A stretch of 64,000 nucleotides of DNA from Bacteroidetes bacterium GWF2_41_31 (GTDB lineage Bacteria; Bacteroidota; Bacteroidia; Bacteroidales; F082). The stretch covers positions 1 to 64,000 of the forward strand of contig MEOL01000032.1 in assembly GCA_001769215.1 (NCBI GenBank), written 5' to 3'. The first letter of the stretch is position 1; every line of letters begins with the position of its first letter. A program made the position numbers and the translations under genes. The notes beneath the pieces were generated by a model. That model was not told where the DNA came from, searched no databases, and saw nothing but the letters and a program-made list of their open reading frames with translations. Below, in pieces: positions 9,193 to 17,304 of the stretch.

Positions 9193-9639
9193 TTAGAACG
9201 GAAGGTCATCTTCAATAGAGGCTGTTGAGGGTGTTGGCCGGGTATCGGGCATTGGTTCATTTTCTTCCTGATTGCTTCTTGGTTCTGTTGATGGTGATGA
9301 GGGATCGTTGCCGTGTGGTTTGGCCAGCATGTGAATTTTTTCAGAAAGAATTTCGGTGATATATTTTTCATTACCGTCTTTATCGCTGTATTTGCGATTT
9401 TTTATTTTTCCTTCAATGTACACTAAATCTCCTTTGGCAATGGCTTTTTCTGCGAGGTACCGGTATCCCACGATGTTGTGCCATTCGGTTTGGTCTTTCC
9501 ATTCATTGGTAGTTCTGTCGCGGTAGCTTTCGGTGGTGGCCAACGAGAAACTTATTTTTTTTGTTCCATCATCGAAGATGAAAGTTTCAGGGTCTTTACC
9601 GATCCTTCCAATTAATATCACTTTGTTTAATCCTGCCAT
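9193..9639 (-). CDS. ssb: Single-stranded DNA-binding protein
   Basis: 148-residue SSB. An OB fold covers about residues 1-110 (MAGLNKVILIGRIGKDPE, WHNIVGYRYLAEKAIAKGDLVYIEGKIKNRKY), followed by a low-complexity acidic/proline linker and the conserved tail DDLPF, which binds partner proteins in replication and repair. It lies between gldE and mutY on the same strand, with gaps of about 31-35 nt, as is common in Bacteroidota (mutY-ssb-gldE). Confidence 0.95.
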   Translation of the reverse strand: MAGLNKVILIGRIGKDPETFIFDDGTKKISFSLATTESYRDRTTNEWKDQTEWHNIVGYRYLAEKAIAKGDLVYIEGKIKNRKYSDKDGNEKYITEILSEKIHMLAKPHGNDPSSPSTEPRSNQEENEPMPDTRPTPSTASIEDDLPF

Positions 9640-9670
9640 GTTATATCTGATTATATGGTTGTTCGAGTTA

Positions 9671-10747
9671 CTATTCTATCAAATTAACATCACGTAAATA
9701 CCTCTCTACAAGCACGGGTACAGGATATTCCGATAGTGATGTTTGATTTACCAAAAGTAATGATTTTATTAAGTTAGCGGGGAGGACACCTGAAATTTGA
9801 ATAGAAATAAACCTGGCCCGGAGGATGCGGTGTGTGAGCAGGTGTTTGTATTCGTTTGAAACATGTGTAATGTTAAATGAATTATCGGGTAGCCAGCCAT
9901 TGTCAATGGCCTGATGGATGGCTTGATCGTAGGGCAGTGGCTGATGAGTTTCGAAGGATGGAAAATCGAACAGATTGGCCCATATCCCCTTACTTTTTCG
10001 TTGATTTAAAAAAAATTGAGCATGCCCATTTGTGGTGACCGACATTACATAATAAGTAAGGTATCTGGTTTTTTGTTTAGCCTTGGGTGATTTTACCGGG
10101 AAATCGCTTTGTTGTTTATGGGCAAAAGCAAAACAGTTGCTTTGAAGCGGACAAGTCAAACAATCGGGATTTTGTGGCTTGCATACCAGGGCACCGAGTT
10201 CCATTATGGCTTGGTTGAAAAGGGCAGGGGAATGTGTTGCCATCAACTCTTCGGTCAGTACCAAAAATTGTGTATGTGCCCTGGATGAATTGATAGGGGT
10301 GGCGATGCCGAAGAGCCTTGAAAGTACCCGGTACACATTTCCGTCAACAACACCATGGGGCAGATTAAAGGCCATTGATGCAATGGCTGCTGCCGTATAA
10401 GGCCCAATTCCGGGTAGTTTCATCAGCAAATTCATGTTTTTTGGAAACTCGCCATGGTAGGTGCTTACAATTTCTCTGGCTGCTTTTAACATGTTGGTAG
10501 CGCGGCTGTAATACCCCAATCCCTGCCACAACTTAAAAACATCCTGTTCATTAGCGGAAGCAAGAGACGCAATATCGGGATATTTTTGAGTAAATCTGAT
10601 ATAATAAGGTAGGCCTTGATCTACACGTGTTTGTTGCAAGATGACCTCTGAAAGCCAGATATAGTATGGATTTGATGTTTGCCGCCAGGGCAATTGCCTC
10701 TCATTTTTCTGGTACCACACCAAAAGTTTTTTGATAGAATTGTTCAT
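9671..10747 (-). CDS. mutY: A/G-specific adenine glycosylase MutY
   Basis: 358-residue base-excision repair enzyme that removes adenine mispaired with 8-oxoguanine. N-terminal helix-hairpin-helix glycosylase domain with the catalytic Glu in SEVILQQTRV, LPGIGPYTAAAIAS hairpin and catalytic Asp in VDGNVYRVLSR. The iron-sulfur loop CKPQNPDCLTCPLQSNC (C-x6-C-x2-C-x5-C) is intact. The C-terminal part (about 225-355) is the NUDIX-like 8-oxoG recognition domain (HAQFFLNQRKSKGIWANLFDFP). First gene of a mutY-ssb-gldE-gldD run. Confidence 0.95.
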   Translation of the reverse strand: MNNSIKKLLVWYQKNERQLPWRQTSNPYYIWLSEVILQQTRVDQGLPYYIRFTQKYPDIASLASANEQDVFKLWQGLGYYSRATNMLKAAREIVSTYHGEFPKNMNLLMKLPGIGPYTAAAIASMAFNLPHGVVDGNVYRVLSRLFGIATPINSSRAHTQFLVLTEELMATHSPALFNQAIMELGALVCKPQNPDCLTCPLQSNCFAFAHKQQSDFPVKSPKAKQKTRYLTYYVMSVTTNGHAQFFLNQRKSKGIWANLFDFPSFETHQPLPYDQAIHQAIDNGWLPDNSFNITHVSNEYKHLLTHRILRARFISIQISGVLPANLIKSLLLVNQTSLSEYPVPVLVERYLRDVNLIE

Positions 10748-10826
10748 GCGGCGCCGAAATTACTTATAAAAGAACAGATTAGAATAAAAAAAAACTCAAT
10801 TATTCTTTTTTTTATTAAAAAAGTAC

Positions 10827-10834
10827 TACTTTTG
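10827..10834 (+). promoter_or_regulatory. -7 promoter box for the HU gene
   Basis: TACTTTTG fits the Bacteroidota -7 box TAnnTTTG and lies 48 nt before the HU start codon, behind an AT-rich tract. No clear -33 TTTG is seen at the usual distance. Confidence 0.5.
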
Positions 10835-10882
10835 CCAACCGAACTAAAAAACTAATATTTAATCATTTAAAATAATTTTGAT

Positions 10883-11161
10883 ATGACAAAGGCAGAAATT
10901 GTAACCGAAATCGCCAACAAAACCGGGATTGAGAAAGTAGCTGTACAGGCAGTTGTTGAATCTTTCATGGAAACCGTTAAACAGACAATGGTAGTAGGTG
11001 AAAATGTGTATCTCAGAGGTTTTGGTAGCTTTATTATTAAAAGAAGAGCAGAAAAAACCGGTCGTAATATTTCTAAAAATACGACCATCATTATTCCGGC
11101 TCACAATATTCCTGCATTTAAACCCGCTAAGACTTTTGTTAGCGAAGTAAAAGGAAAATAA
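10883..11161 (+). CDS. HU family DNA-binding protein
   Basis: 92-residue nucleoid protein of the HU/IHF family. MTKAEIVTEIANKTGIEK starts the helical dimerisation part; the signature region VYLRGFGSFIIKRRAEKTGRN and the beta arm with PAHNIPAFKPAKTF complete a full-length protein. It binds and bends DNA as a dimer. It is followed after 23 nt by a 29-residue basic ORF and then by ribonuclease G, an arrangement I have seen as conserved in Bacteroidota. Confidence 0.95.
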   Translation: MTKAEIVTEIANKTGIEKVAVQAVVESFMETVKQTMVVGENVYLRGFGSFIIKRRAEKTGRNISKNTTIIIPAHNIPAFKPAKTFVSEVKGK

Positions 11162-11184
11162 TTATCATTTAATAAATTAGCATT

Positions 11185-11274
11185 ATGCCAAACGGAAAAA
11201 AGAGGAAAAGACATAAGATGTCGACCCACAAGCGTAAAAAACGTTTGAGGAAGAACAGGCATAAGAAGAAATAA
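11185..11274 (+). CDS. 29-residue basic protein, AURKAIP1/COX24 (mS38)-like
   Basis: Short ORF encoding MPNGKKRKRHKMSTHKRKKR followed by LRKNRHKKK: nearly all Lys, Arg and His. It resembles the tiny ribosome-associated proteins of the AURKAIP1/COX24 (mitochondrial mS38) domain family that Bacteroidota encode next to HU and ribonuclease G. Its composition suggests rRNA binding in the small subunit. It is easily missed by automatic callers because of its size. The family name is from memory of the motif pattern KKRKRHKM...KRKKRLRKNRHKKK; the ribosomal role is inference. Confidence 0.75.
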   Translation: MPNGKKRKRHKMSTHKRKKRLRKNRHKKK

Positions 11275-11286
11275 GTGTTTCTTTTG

Positions 11287-11327
11287 CGCAATAACACAGG
11301 TTCTTACTCAGAGCCTGTGTTATTGCG
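11287..11327 (+). terminator. Hairpin after the small basic protein gene
   Basis: Perfect 14-bp stem CGCAATAACACAGG / CCTGTGTTATTGCG around a 13-nt loop, 12 nt after the stop codon, followed by an AT-rich rather than pure T tract. It may be a terminator or an attenuating/processing hairpin in front of the ribonuclease G gene 92 nt downstream; since RNase G cleaves structured 5' regions, autoregulation is possible but unproven. Confidence 0.55.
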
Positions 11328-11418
11328 TTATTATACTTCCTTTCAATATTGTTTGTCCCGAACATCATCTTAACTGTAATAGCTTTATGCTATTGTATTA
11401 ACTTCTTAAATCTAACAT

Positions 11419-12969
11419 GTGAATAGAGAATTAATTATCGATTCAAATCTGTCGGAGGTTAATATTGCGTTACTTGAGGACAAAAATCTGGTAGAATTAA
11501 ATAAAGAGCAGACCAACAACAAATTCGCCGTTGGCGATGTGTTTTTGGGAAAGGTGAAGCGCATTATGCCTGGCCTGAACGCTGCTTTTGTTGACGTTGG
11601 TTATGAAAAGGATGCTTTTTTGCATTACCTCGATTTGGGACCACAAATTCGAACCTTTAATAAATACGTCAAACTCGGGTTGCTGCAAAAAGCCCACCTG
11701 ACTTCCCACGAAGAAATGGTGCCCGAGAAAGATATCGAAAAAACCGGAAAAATTAATCAGGTGTTGATCAGCGGTCAGCAAATATTGGTGCAGATTGCCA
11801 AAGAGCCCATCTCTACCAAAGGACCACGTATTACAACTGAAATTTCATTCCCAGGACGATTTATTGTACTACTACCATTTTCCAATAAGATTTCCATCTC
11901 TCAAAAAATCAGGAGCAAAGATGAGCGAAATAGGCTCAAGCGACTGATAATGAGTATTAAACCTAATAATTACGGTGTCATTATCCGGACGGTTGCCGAA
12001 AACAAGAAAGTGGCCGAACTGGATACCGACATGCGCGATTTAGTTGGAAAATGGGAAAGTATTATTGGTAAACTACCACACCTTCAGGCACCGCATAAGG
12101 TACTGAGCGAATTGGACCGAACCTCCCAAATACTGCGTGACGTGTTAAACGAATCGTTTAACTCAGTATACGTAAACGATCCAATTCTATATGAAGAAAC
12201 CAGAGCTTATCTGGGGACCATTGCCCCGGAAAAAAAAGACATCGTAAAACATTATAAGAGCCGTATACCTATTTTTGAGCATTTTGGAATTGATAAACAA
12301 CTCCGCAGTTCCTTTGGTAAAACGGTCACCATCAAAAGCGGCGTGTACTTGATTATTGAACATACCGAAGCATTACATGTAATTGATATTAACAGTGGTC
12401 ATCGCGTAAATAAAGATAATTCCCAGGAGCAAAATGCGCTTGCCGTGAACCTTGAATCTGCAATCGAAGTGGCTCGCCAATTGCGTTTACGCGATATGGG
12501 GGGCATTATCGTGGTAGATTTCATCGACCTGCATGATGCAAAAAACCGCCGTGCATTGTATCAAAAACTAAAGGATGAAATGGCCAAAGACAGGGCTAAG
12601 CACACCATCCTTCCTCCTACTAAGTTTGGATTGATACAAATTACCCGTCAGCGGGTGCGGCCCGAAACTACCGTTCCCGTGCTTGAAAAGTGTCCGGTTT
12701 GCGCTGGCAGTGGCGAGATCAAGTCAAGTATGATGATTGTCGATGAAATTGAAAACAACCTGAATTATTTGATTCAGGACCAAAACCAGAAACACCTGAC
12801 CATTGGAGTCCATCCTTTCATTGAAGCCTATTTGAAAAAAGGCCTGTGGAAATATCAGGTAAGATGGTTTTTAAAGTATAAACAATGGGTGAATATCCAT
12901 GGTTTGCACGACTTTCATTTTATGGAATATCAATTTTACGATCGAAATAAAGAGATTATTAAACATTAA
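11419..12969 (+). CDS. rng: Ribonuclease E/G family protein (RNase G)
   Basis: 516-residue endoribonuclease for rRNA and mRNA processing. The start is a GTG at 11419 (NRELIIDSNLSEVNIALLED). Order: S1 RNA-binding domain (about 35-130, VGDVFLGKVKRIMPGLNAAFVDVG), RNase-H-like/5'-sensor region (GPRITTEISFPGRFIVLLP) and DNase-I-like catalytic part with metal-binding Asp residues in HVIDINSGHR and IIVVDFIDLHD. The zinc-link CPVCAGSG is present. It lacks the long C-terminal scaffold of RNase E, hence the RNase G call. Downstream of HU and the small basic protein. Confidence 0.93.
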   Translation: MNRELIIDSNLSEVNIALLEDKNLVELNKEQTNNKFAVGDVFLGKVKRIMPGLNAAFVDVGYEKDAFLHYLDLGPQIRTFNKYVKLGLLQKAHLTSHEEMVPEKDIEKTGKINQVLISGQQILVQIAKEPISTKGPRITTEISFPGRFIVLLPFSNKISISQKIRSKDERNRLKRLIMSIKPNNYGVIIRTVAENKKVAELDTDMRDLVGKWESIIGKLPHLQAPHKVLSELDRTSQILRDVLNESFNSVYVNDPILYEETRAYLGTIAPEKKDIVKHYKSRIPIFEHFGIDKQLRSSFGKTVTIKSGVYLIIEHTEALHVIDINSGHRVNKDNSQEQNALAVNLESAIEVARQLRLRDMGGIIVVDFIDLHDAKNRRALYQKLKDEMAKDRAKHTILPPTKFGLIQITRQRVRPETTVPVLEKCPVCAGSGEIKSSMMIVDEIENNLNYLIQDQNQKHLTIGVHPFIEAYLKKGLWKYQVRWFLKYKQWVNIHGLHDFHFMEYQFYDRNKEIIKH

Positions 12970-12982
12970 GCTCAGTACCAAA

Positions 12983-13020
12983 ACTAAAAAAGCTGAATCC
13001 ATGGATTCAGCTTTTTTAGT
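12983..13020. terminator. Bidirectional rho-independent terminator
   Basis: Perfect 18-bp inverted repeat with a 2-nt centre (ACTAAAAAAGCTGAATCC and its complement); A and T tracts on either side of GCTGAATCC/GGATTCAGC let it work for ribonuclease G (plus) and for the universal stress gene ending at 13064 (minus). Confidence 0.85.
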
Positions 13021-13063
13021 TTCATGCTCAACCAGGCTGATATCAACCCGGTTCCAATTTTCC

Positions 13064-13897
13064 CTATTGTTTCTCAGGATGAATGCTCAACACTGGTATT
13101 TGCGCGTGGTTTACCATTTGAGATGCAAAGGGCCCCAACACCAAATTGCTGGTGGTAGTTTCCTGTTCGGTCATAATTGAAATTAAATTTGCTTTGATGC
13201 TATCCGCATAGTTCAATGTTGCATCGGTAATATTATCTGCTTCAAGAAAAACTGACTTGTACCTCACTTCGTTTTCTTTCAGGTATTCTTCTGCCTGTGC
13301 TATGTAATTTTTAATCCGGTACCTGATGTCGTCCGATTGGGTGGTATACAACCCCAATAAGTGGATCTCTGAATTAAAATACTTAGCCAGAAGCGCCGTT
13401 AATGGAAGCTTTTCGCGCGTGCAAATGGTGCTGTCCATGGGGCAAACAATACGTTTCAGGTCTGTGTTTATATCGGTACCTCCCCGAATGGTGATAATAG
13501 GTGTCTTGCTGCTGCTTACAATGCGGTTGGCATTGCTTCCTATCCAGAATTCTTCAAATCCTGTAGAACCATGTGTTCCAATCACAATTAAAAATGCATG
13601 CGATTCTTCTGCCGCGTCGCAGATCTCTTTATACACTTTCCCCTTACGGATTTCGTAAGTCATGGTTTGATCACCAATATGGTACCGGTAAGATTTTACC
13701 AATTCTTTAAATCTGTTGGTTACCTCTTTTGTAATGTTATCAGGTTCAACCGAAAAAATTTCTTTTGAGTAATCAAGGTGGTTTATCCAAACCATCTTGA
13801 TTCCGGCTTTTGCGTTGTGGGCAATGGTGATAGCATGTTCTAAAGCATTGATGGAGCAGTCGGAAAAATCGATGCCGACTAAAATGGTTTTACTCAT
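13064..13897 (-). CDS. Universal stress protein, tandem UspA domains
   Basis: 277 residues forming two UspA folds (about 1-145 and 150-277). Domain 1 starts KTILVGIDFSDCSINALEHA and carries GTHGSTGFEEFWIGSNANRIV, close to the ATP-binding glycine motif; domain 2 begins LKRIVCPMDSTICTREKLPL and has a less canonical end (MTEQETTTSNLVLGPFASQMV). Its ATG overlaps the last 8 nt of the SPOR gene (ATGAGTAA), so the two are translationally coupled. Paralogue of the gene at 14347-15183. Confidence 0.9.
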   Translation of the reverse strand: MSKTILVGIDFSDCSINALEHAITIAHNAKAGIKMVWINHLDYSKEIFSVEPDNITKEVTNRFKELVKSYRYHIGDQTMTYEIRKGKVYKEICDAAEESHAFLIVIGTHGSTGFEEFWIGSNANRIVSSSKTPIITIRGGTDINTDLKRIVCPMDSTICTREKLPLTALLAKYFNSEIHLLGLYTTQSDDIRYRIKNYIAQAEEYLKENEVRYKSVFLEADNITDATLNYADSIKANLISIMTEQETTTSNLVLGPFASQMVNHAQIPVLSIHPEKQ

Positions 13898-14333
13898 GAT
13901 CGTGTGTGTTTGGGTGTAATGATAAACTCGGGAAACTTATATCATCCTGAATGACCCATGCACTTGGGTAATTCAGCGAAATTTGCGAAAGAAAATTTTC
14001 GGCTTCCAGGCGCGTACGAAAGTCACCAACCCGAACCCGGTAATAGGGTTCCCGAAAGGTAATATAGGAATTGGTTTCAGGGTATTTCTCCGAAAAATCA
14101 ACCGTGAGGTCCTTAGCTTCTTGTAATGCCTGGTTACCCGATTCCATCAATAATTGTATTCTATATCCCGGAAAAACCGGAAAAGCCTTGTTGTAAGCGA
14201 TATGTAACGCTACAATACCATCAACCTTCGATTCGGCAATGAGTGCGTTATCTGTTTCATACAATGTTTGCGCTTTTGTTAAGGATGAGGCAAACAAACA
14301 AAATATCAAACTGGGTAATACAAATAGTTTCAT
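13890..14333 (-). CDS. SPOR domain protein with signal peptide
   Basis: 147-residue exported protein. The start at 14333 gives a clean signal peptide (MKLFVLPSLIFCLFASSLTKAQ). The C-terminal ~75 residues, with PYYRVRVGDFRTRLEAENFLSQI, are SPOR-like, a fold that binds denuded peptidoglycan glycan strands. The gene sits between two universal stress genes on the same strand, 13 nt after one and overlapping the other by 8 nt. The longer frame from 14375 would overlap the upstream gene and mask the signal peptide. Confidence 0.8.
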   Translation of the reverse strand: MKLFVLPSLIFCLFASSLTKAQTLYETDNALIAESKVDGIVALHIAYNKAFPVFPGYRIQLLMESGNQALQEAKDLTVDFSEKYPETNSYITFREPYYRVRVGDFRTRLEAENFLSQISLNYPSAWVIQDDISFPSLSLHPNTHDHE

Positions 14334-14346
14334 TTTTAAAACAAAG

Positions 14347-15183
14347 TTAATAATGACTTTCTTTTGACCTGACACTTAATATAGGAATAACTGAATTATT
14401 GATCAACTGTTGTGAATAAGCGCCTAAAAATTTATTTGCAGAAGTTGTTCCCTGATCGGTCATGATCGAGATCAAATCAATCTGATTGTTCTCGGCATAT
14501 TTCAAAATGGAAACCGCTACATTATCGGCTTCTGTTTTCTCAACTTTAAAGGATACATTTTTGTCATTCAGACATCTTGTAGCTTCTTCGCTGAATTTAG
14601 CAATCCGTTTTCTGATCAGGTTTACAGGAGTATTGTAAACTTCGAGCAAATGAATGGTGGCATCAAATCGACGTGCCAGTTCTGCCACCATGGGAAGTTT
14701 TTCCTTTGTTTCGAGGGTGCTGTCAAGCGGAAGCAGGAAGTTTTTAATATTGGGATGAATCTGGTATTGACTCCTGATAGTGAAGATGGGGCATGGTGCC
14801 TGAACGACAATCCGGTAGGCGTTACTGCCAATCCAGAATTGCTCGTAACCTGAAACACCGTGCGTACCTGTAAATATAAAATCCGCCTCGATGCTGCGCG
14901 CTGCCTTGGCTACCTCCTGATAAACCTTTCCCCTGCGCAAGATGATATGAATTTTACCTTGAGGGGTTTTTCCCTGATATTCTTTTGCCAGCGAATCCAA
15001 TTGGGTCTTCGATTCAATGCGTAATTCGCCTGCAATAGTATCAGCCATGCCTTCGACGATTTGCGAGTTATCAACCCAAACAAGGTGTATTGAAGCATCT
15101 AACTTATGGGCATAAACTATTGCATATTCAAGGGCATGAATCGAGTTTTTAGAGAAATCGATTGCAACTAAAAGCGTTTTCAT
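14347..15183 (-). CDS. Universal stress protein, tandem UspA domains
   Basis: 278 residues with two UspA domains; KTLLVAIDFSKNSIHALEYA opens domain 1, GTHGVSGYEQFWIGSNAYRIV is its nucleotide-binding-like motif, and domain 2 begins near IKNFLLPLDSTLETKEKLPM. Clearly a tandem paralogue of 13064-13897 (same domain borders, shared phrases such as FWIGSNA and LISIMT). First gene of a three-gene unit usp-SPOR-usp. Expected cytoplasmic; signal sensed is unknown. Confidence 0.9.
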   Translation of the reverse strand: MKTLLVAIDFSKNSIHALEYAIVYAHKLDASIHLVWVDNSQIVEGMADTIAGELRIESKTQLDSLAKEYQGKTPQGKIHIILRRGKVYQEVAKAARSIEADFIFTGTHGVSGYEQFWIGSNAYRIVVQAPCPIFTIRSQYQIHPNIKNFLLPLDSTLETKEKLPMVAELARRFDATIHLLEVYNTPVNLIRKRIAKFSEEATRCLNDKNVSFKVEKTEADNVAVSILKYAENNQIDLISIMTDQGTTSANKFLGAYSQQLINNSVIPILSVRSKESHY

Positions 15184-15297
15184 AACTCAAATTTTTAGTG
15201 ATCTGTAATTACCCAAGACTAACTCTTTGCAATGCTGCTAAGTTATTGAAAAAATTCATACCATCAACTTCTCTGATCGATTTTTCATTTTTTCAGT

Positions 15298-15305
15298 TAC
15301 TTTTG
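15298..15305 (+). promoter_or_regulatory. -7 promoter box for ruvB
   Basis: TACTTTTG fits TAnnTTTG and lies 18 nt before the ATG at 15323. Because transcription should start after about 15310, it rules out the alternative GTG start at 15305 and supports the shorter RuvB. Confidence 0.55.
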
Positions 15306-15322
15306 TGAAAAAGAATCACCTG

Positions 15323-16345
15323 ATGAACGAAAACCTGGATGCTTCCGCATCAAGCCTTAGCGGAGGCGACATTGAGATAGAAAAAACCCTTCGACCCGGG
15401 CATTTTGAGCATTTTTCGGGACAACCCAATGTAGTCGACAACCTGAAAATATTCGTCCAGGCCGCCCGTTTACGTGGTGAAGCGCTTGACCATGTGTTGC
15501 TGCATGGTCCCCCAGGATTAGGCAAAACTACCCTGTCGCACATTATCGCAAATGAACTTGGTGTTAATCTGATTACCACCTCAGGGCCTGTGCTGGATAA
15601 AGCCGGTGATTTGGCAGGTTTGCTTACCAACCTGGAAAAAAATGACGTGCTTTTTATTGACGAAATCCACCGCCTGAGTCCGGTGGTGGAGGAGTATTTA
15701 TATTCGGCCATGGAAGATTATAAAATCGATATTATGATCGAGACCGGCCCCAATGCACGTTCAGTACAAATCGTTTTAAACCCTTTTACCCTCGTGGGCG
15801 CCACTACCCGTTCAGGATTACTTACGGCACCGTTGCGCTCCCGGTTTGGGATCAACTCGCGCCTGTCGTATTACGATGTCAACACCCTCACCAAAATCGT
15901 TAAGCGTTCGGCAAGTATATTAAACGTTGGAATTGATAACGTGGCCGCACTCGAAATTGCCGGACGAAGCCGGGGAACACCTCGTATTGCCAACTTGTTG
16001 TTACGCCGGGTGCGCGATTTCGCCCAGATTCTCGGAAACGGAACCATCGATCTGGCTATTTCACAGGTGGCACTTACCGCACTCAATGTGGATAAACATG
16101 GCCTCGATGAAATGGACAACCGCATCCTGACCACCATCATCGATAAGTTTAAAGGAGGACCTGTGGGGATCACAACCTTGTCTACCGCTGTGGGAGAAGA
16201 AGGGGGTACCATCGAAGAAGTATATGAGCCTTATTTGATCCAGGAGGGATATATCATGCGAACTCCACGCGGCCGCGAAGCTACCGAATTGGCCTACAAA
16301 CATCTTGGCAAAGTCAGGCGTCCCGATCAGGGAAAACTTTTTTAA
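15323..16345 (+). CDS. ruvB: Holliday junction DNA helicase RuvB
   Basis: 340-residue AAA+ motor that drives branch migration with RuvA. Walker [10 protein letters not shown], Walker [11 protein letters not shown], sensor 1 GATTRSG, arginine finger region PLRSRFG, and the C-terminal winged helix with [16 protein letters not shown] and [12 protein letters not shown] are all present. The start at the ATG ([11 protein letters not shown]) is chosen from the promoter box just upstream. Followed after 13 nt by queG, and probably the head of the ruvB-queG-symporter-tadA operon. Confidence 0.96.
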   Translation: MNENLDASASSLSGGDIEIEKTLRPGHFEHFSGQPNVVDNLKIFVQAARLRGEALDHVLLHGPPGLGKTTLSHIIANELGVNLITTSGPVLDKAGDLAGLLTNLEKNDVLFIDEIHRLSPVVEEYLYSAMEDYKIDIMIETGPNARSVQIVLNPFTLVGATTRSGLLTAPLRSRFGINSRLSYYDVNTLTKIVKRSASILNVGIDNVAALEIAGRSRGTPRIANLLLRRVRDFAQILGNGTIDLAISQVALTALNVDKHGLDEMDNRILTTIIDKFKGGPVGITTLSTAVGEEGGTIEEVYEPYLIQEGYIMRTPRGREATELAYKHLGKVRRPDQGKLF

Positions 16346-16358
16346 ACTGTTTTCCATC

Positions 16359-17300
16359 ATGCTCATTGCCGGACTTTCAAAAGCATCGTTAACTGATTCC
16401 ATCAAATCAAAAGTTCTGGAGCTTGGTTTTTATGGCTGTGGAATTTCTGAAGCGGTATTTTTGGAAGACGACGCACTACATATGGAGCAATGGCTTGAAG
16501 AAGGATGCCATGGTGAGATGACTTACCTGGAGAAAAACCGGGAAAAAAGGTATCATCCGGCACTCTTGGTGAAAGAAACAAAGTCCGTAATTTCAGTACT
16601 TTATAATTATTATCCTGATACCACGCTTCCGTCAGAAGACAATTACGTGATTTCGAAATACGCTTACGGCAACGACTATCATTTTGTGATGAAAAACAAG
16701 CTCAATGAATTGCTGGCCTTTGTGGAAGAGAAAACCGGTGAACGAAAAGCGAGGGCGTTTGTGGATTCGGCACCTATGCTCGACCGGGCCTGGGCGCACA
16801 AAAGCGGATTGGGTTTTATTGGCAAAAACACCTGCCTCATCAATAAAAAAGGAGGATCGTTCTTTTTTATTGGTCATTTGTTGTTGGATTTGGAATTGCA
16901 GTATGAAGGAGAGGCCGATCCTAAAAATTACTGTGGTAGTTGTACCCGCTGTATAGATGCTTGTCCTACAGGAGCCATCGAGCCGTTTAAAGTGGATGCC
17001 CGGAAATGCATTTCATACCTGACCATCGAATACCGGGGCGAGCTGGATGAGTCGATGAAAGACCGTTTTGGTGATCGCATCTATGGCTGCGATACCTGTC
17101 AGGATGTATGTCCGTGGAACCGGTTTAGTTCGCCTCACGGGGAACCTGATTTTCTACCTTCAGAATTATTAAAAAAACTGAAAAAACCAGATTGGGACAA
17201 GTTGGAAAAACCACTTTTTAATCAATTATTTAAACATTCTGCCATTCAACGAGCTGGTTTTAAAGGATTGCGGCGGAATATTGATCTTATTTCAAATTAA
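16359..17300 (+). CDS. queG: Epoxyqueuosine reductase QueG
   Basis: 313-residue cobalamin- and iron-sulfur-dependent enzyme that reduces epoxyqueuosine to queuosine in tRNA. Two 4Fe-4S signatures are visible: CGSCTRCIDACPTGAI and CDTCQDVCPWN. The N-terminal half has VDSAPMLDRAWAHKSGLGFIGKNTCLI, typical of the family. I set the start at ATG 16359 (MLIAGLSKAS), 13 nt after ruvB; the longer frame overlaps ruvB. The short C-terminus (ending FKGLRRNIDLISN) lacks the HEAT repeat seen in some homologues. Confidence 0.94.
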   Translation: MLIAGLSKASLTDSIKSKVLELGFYGCGISEAVFLEDDALHMEQWLEEGCHGEMTYLEKNREKRYHPALLVKETKSVISVLYNYYPDTTLPSEDNYVISKYAYGNDYHFVMKNKLNELLAFVEEKTGERKARAFVDSAPMLDRAWAHKSGLGFIGKNTCLINKKGGSFFFIGHLLLDLELQYEGEADPKNYCGSCTRCIDACPTGAIEPFKVDARKCISYLTIEYRGELDESMKDRFGDRIYGCDTCQDVCPWNRFSSPHGEPDFLPSELLKKLKKPDWDKLEKPLFNQLFKHSAIQRAGFKGLRRNIDLISN

Positions 17301-17304
17301 ACCC

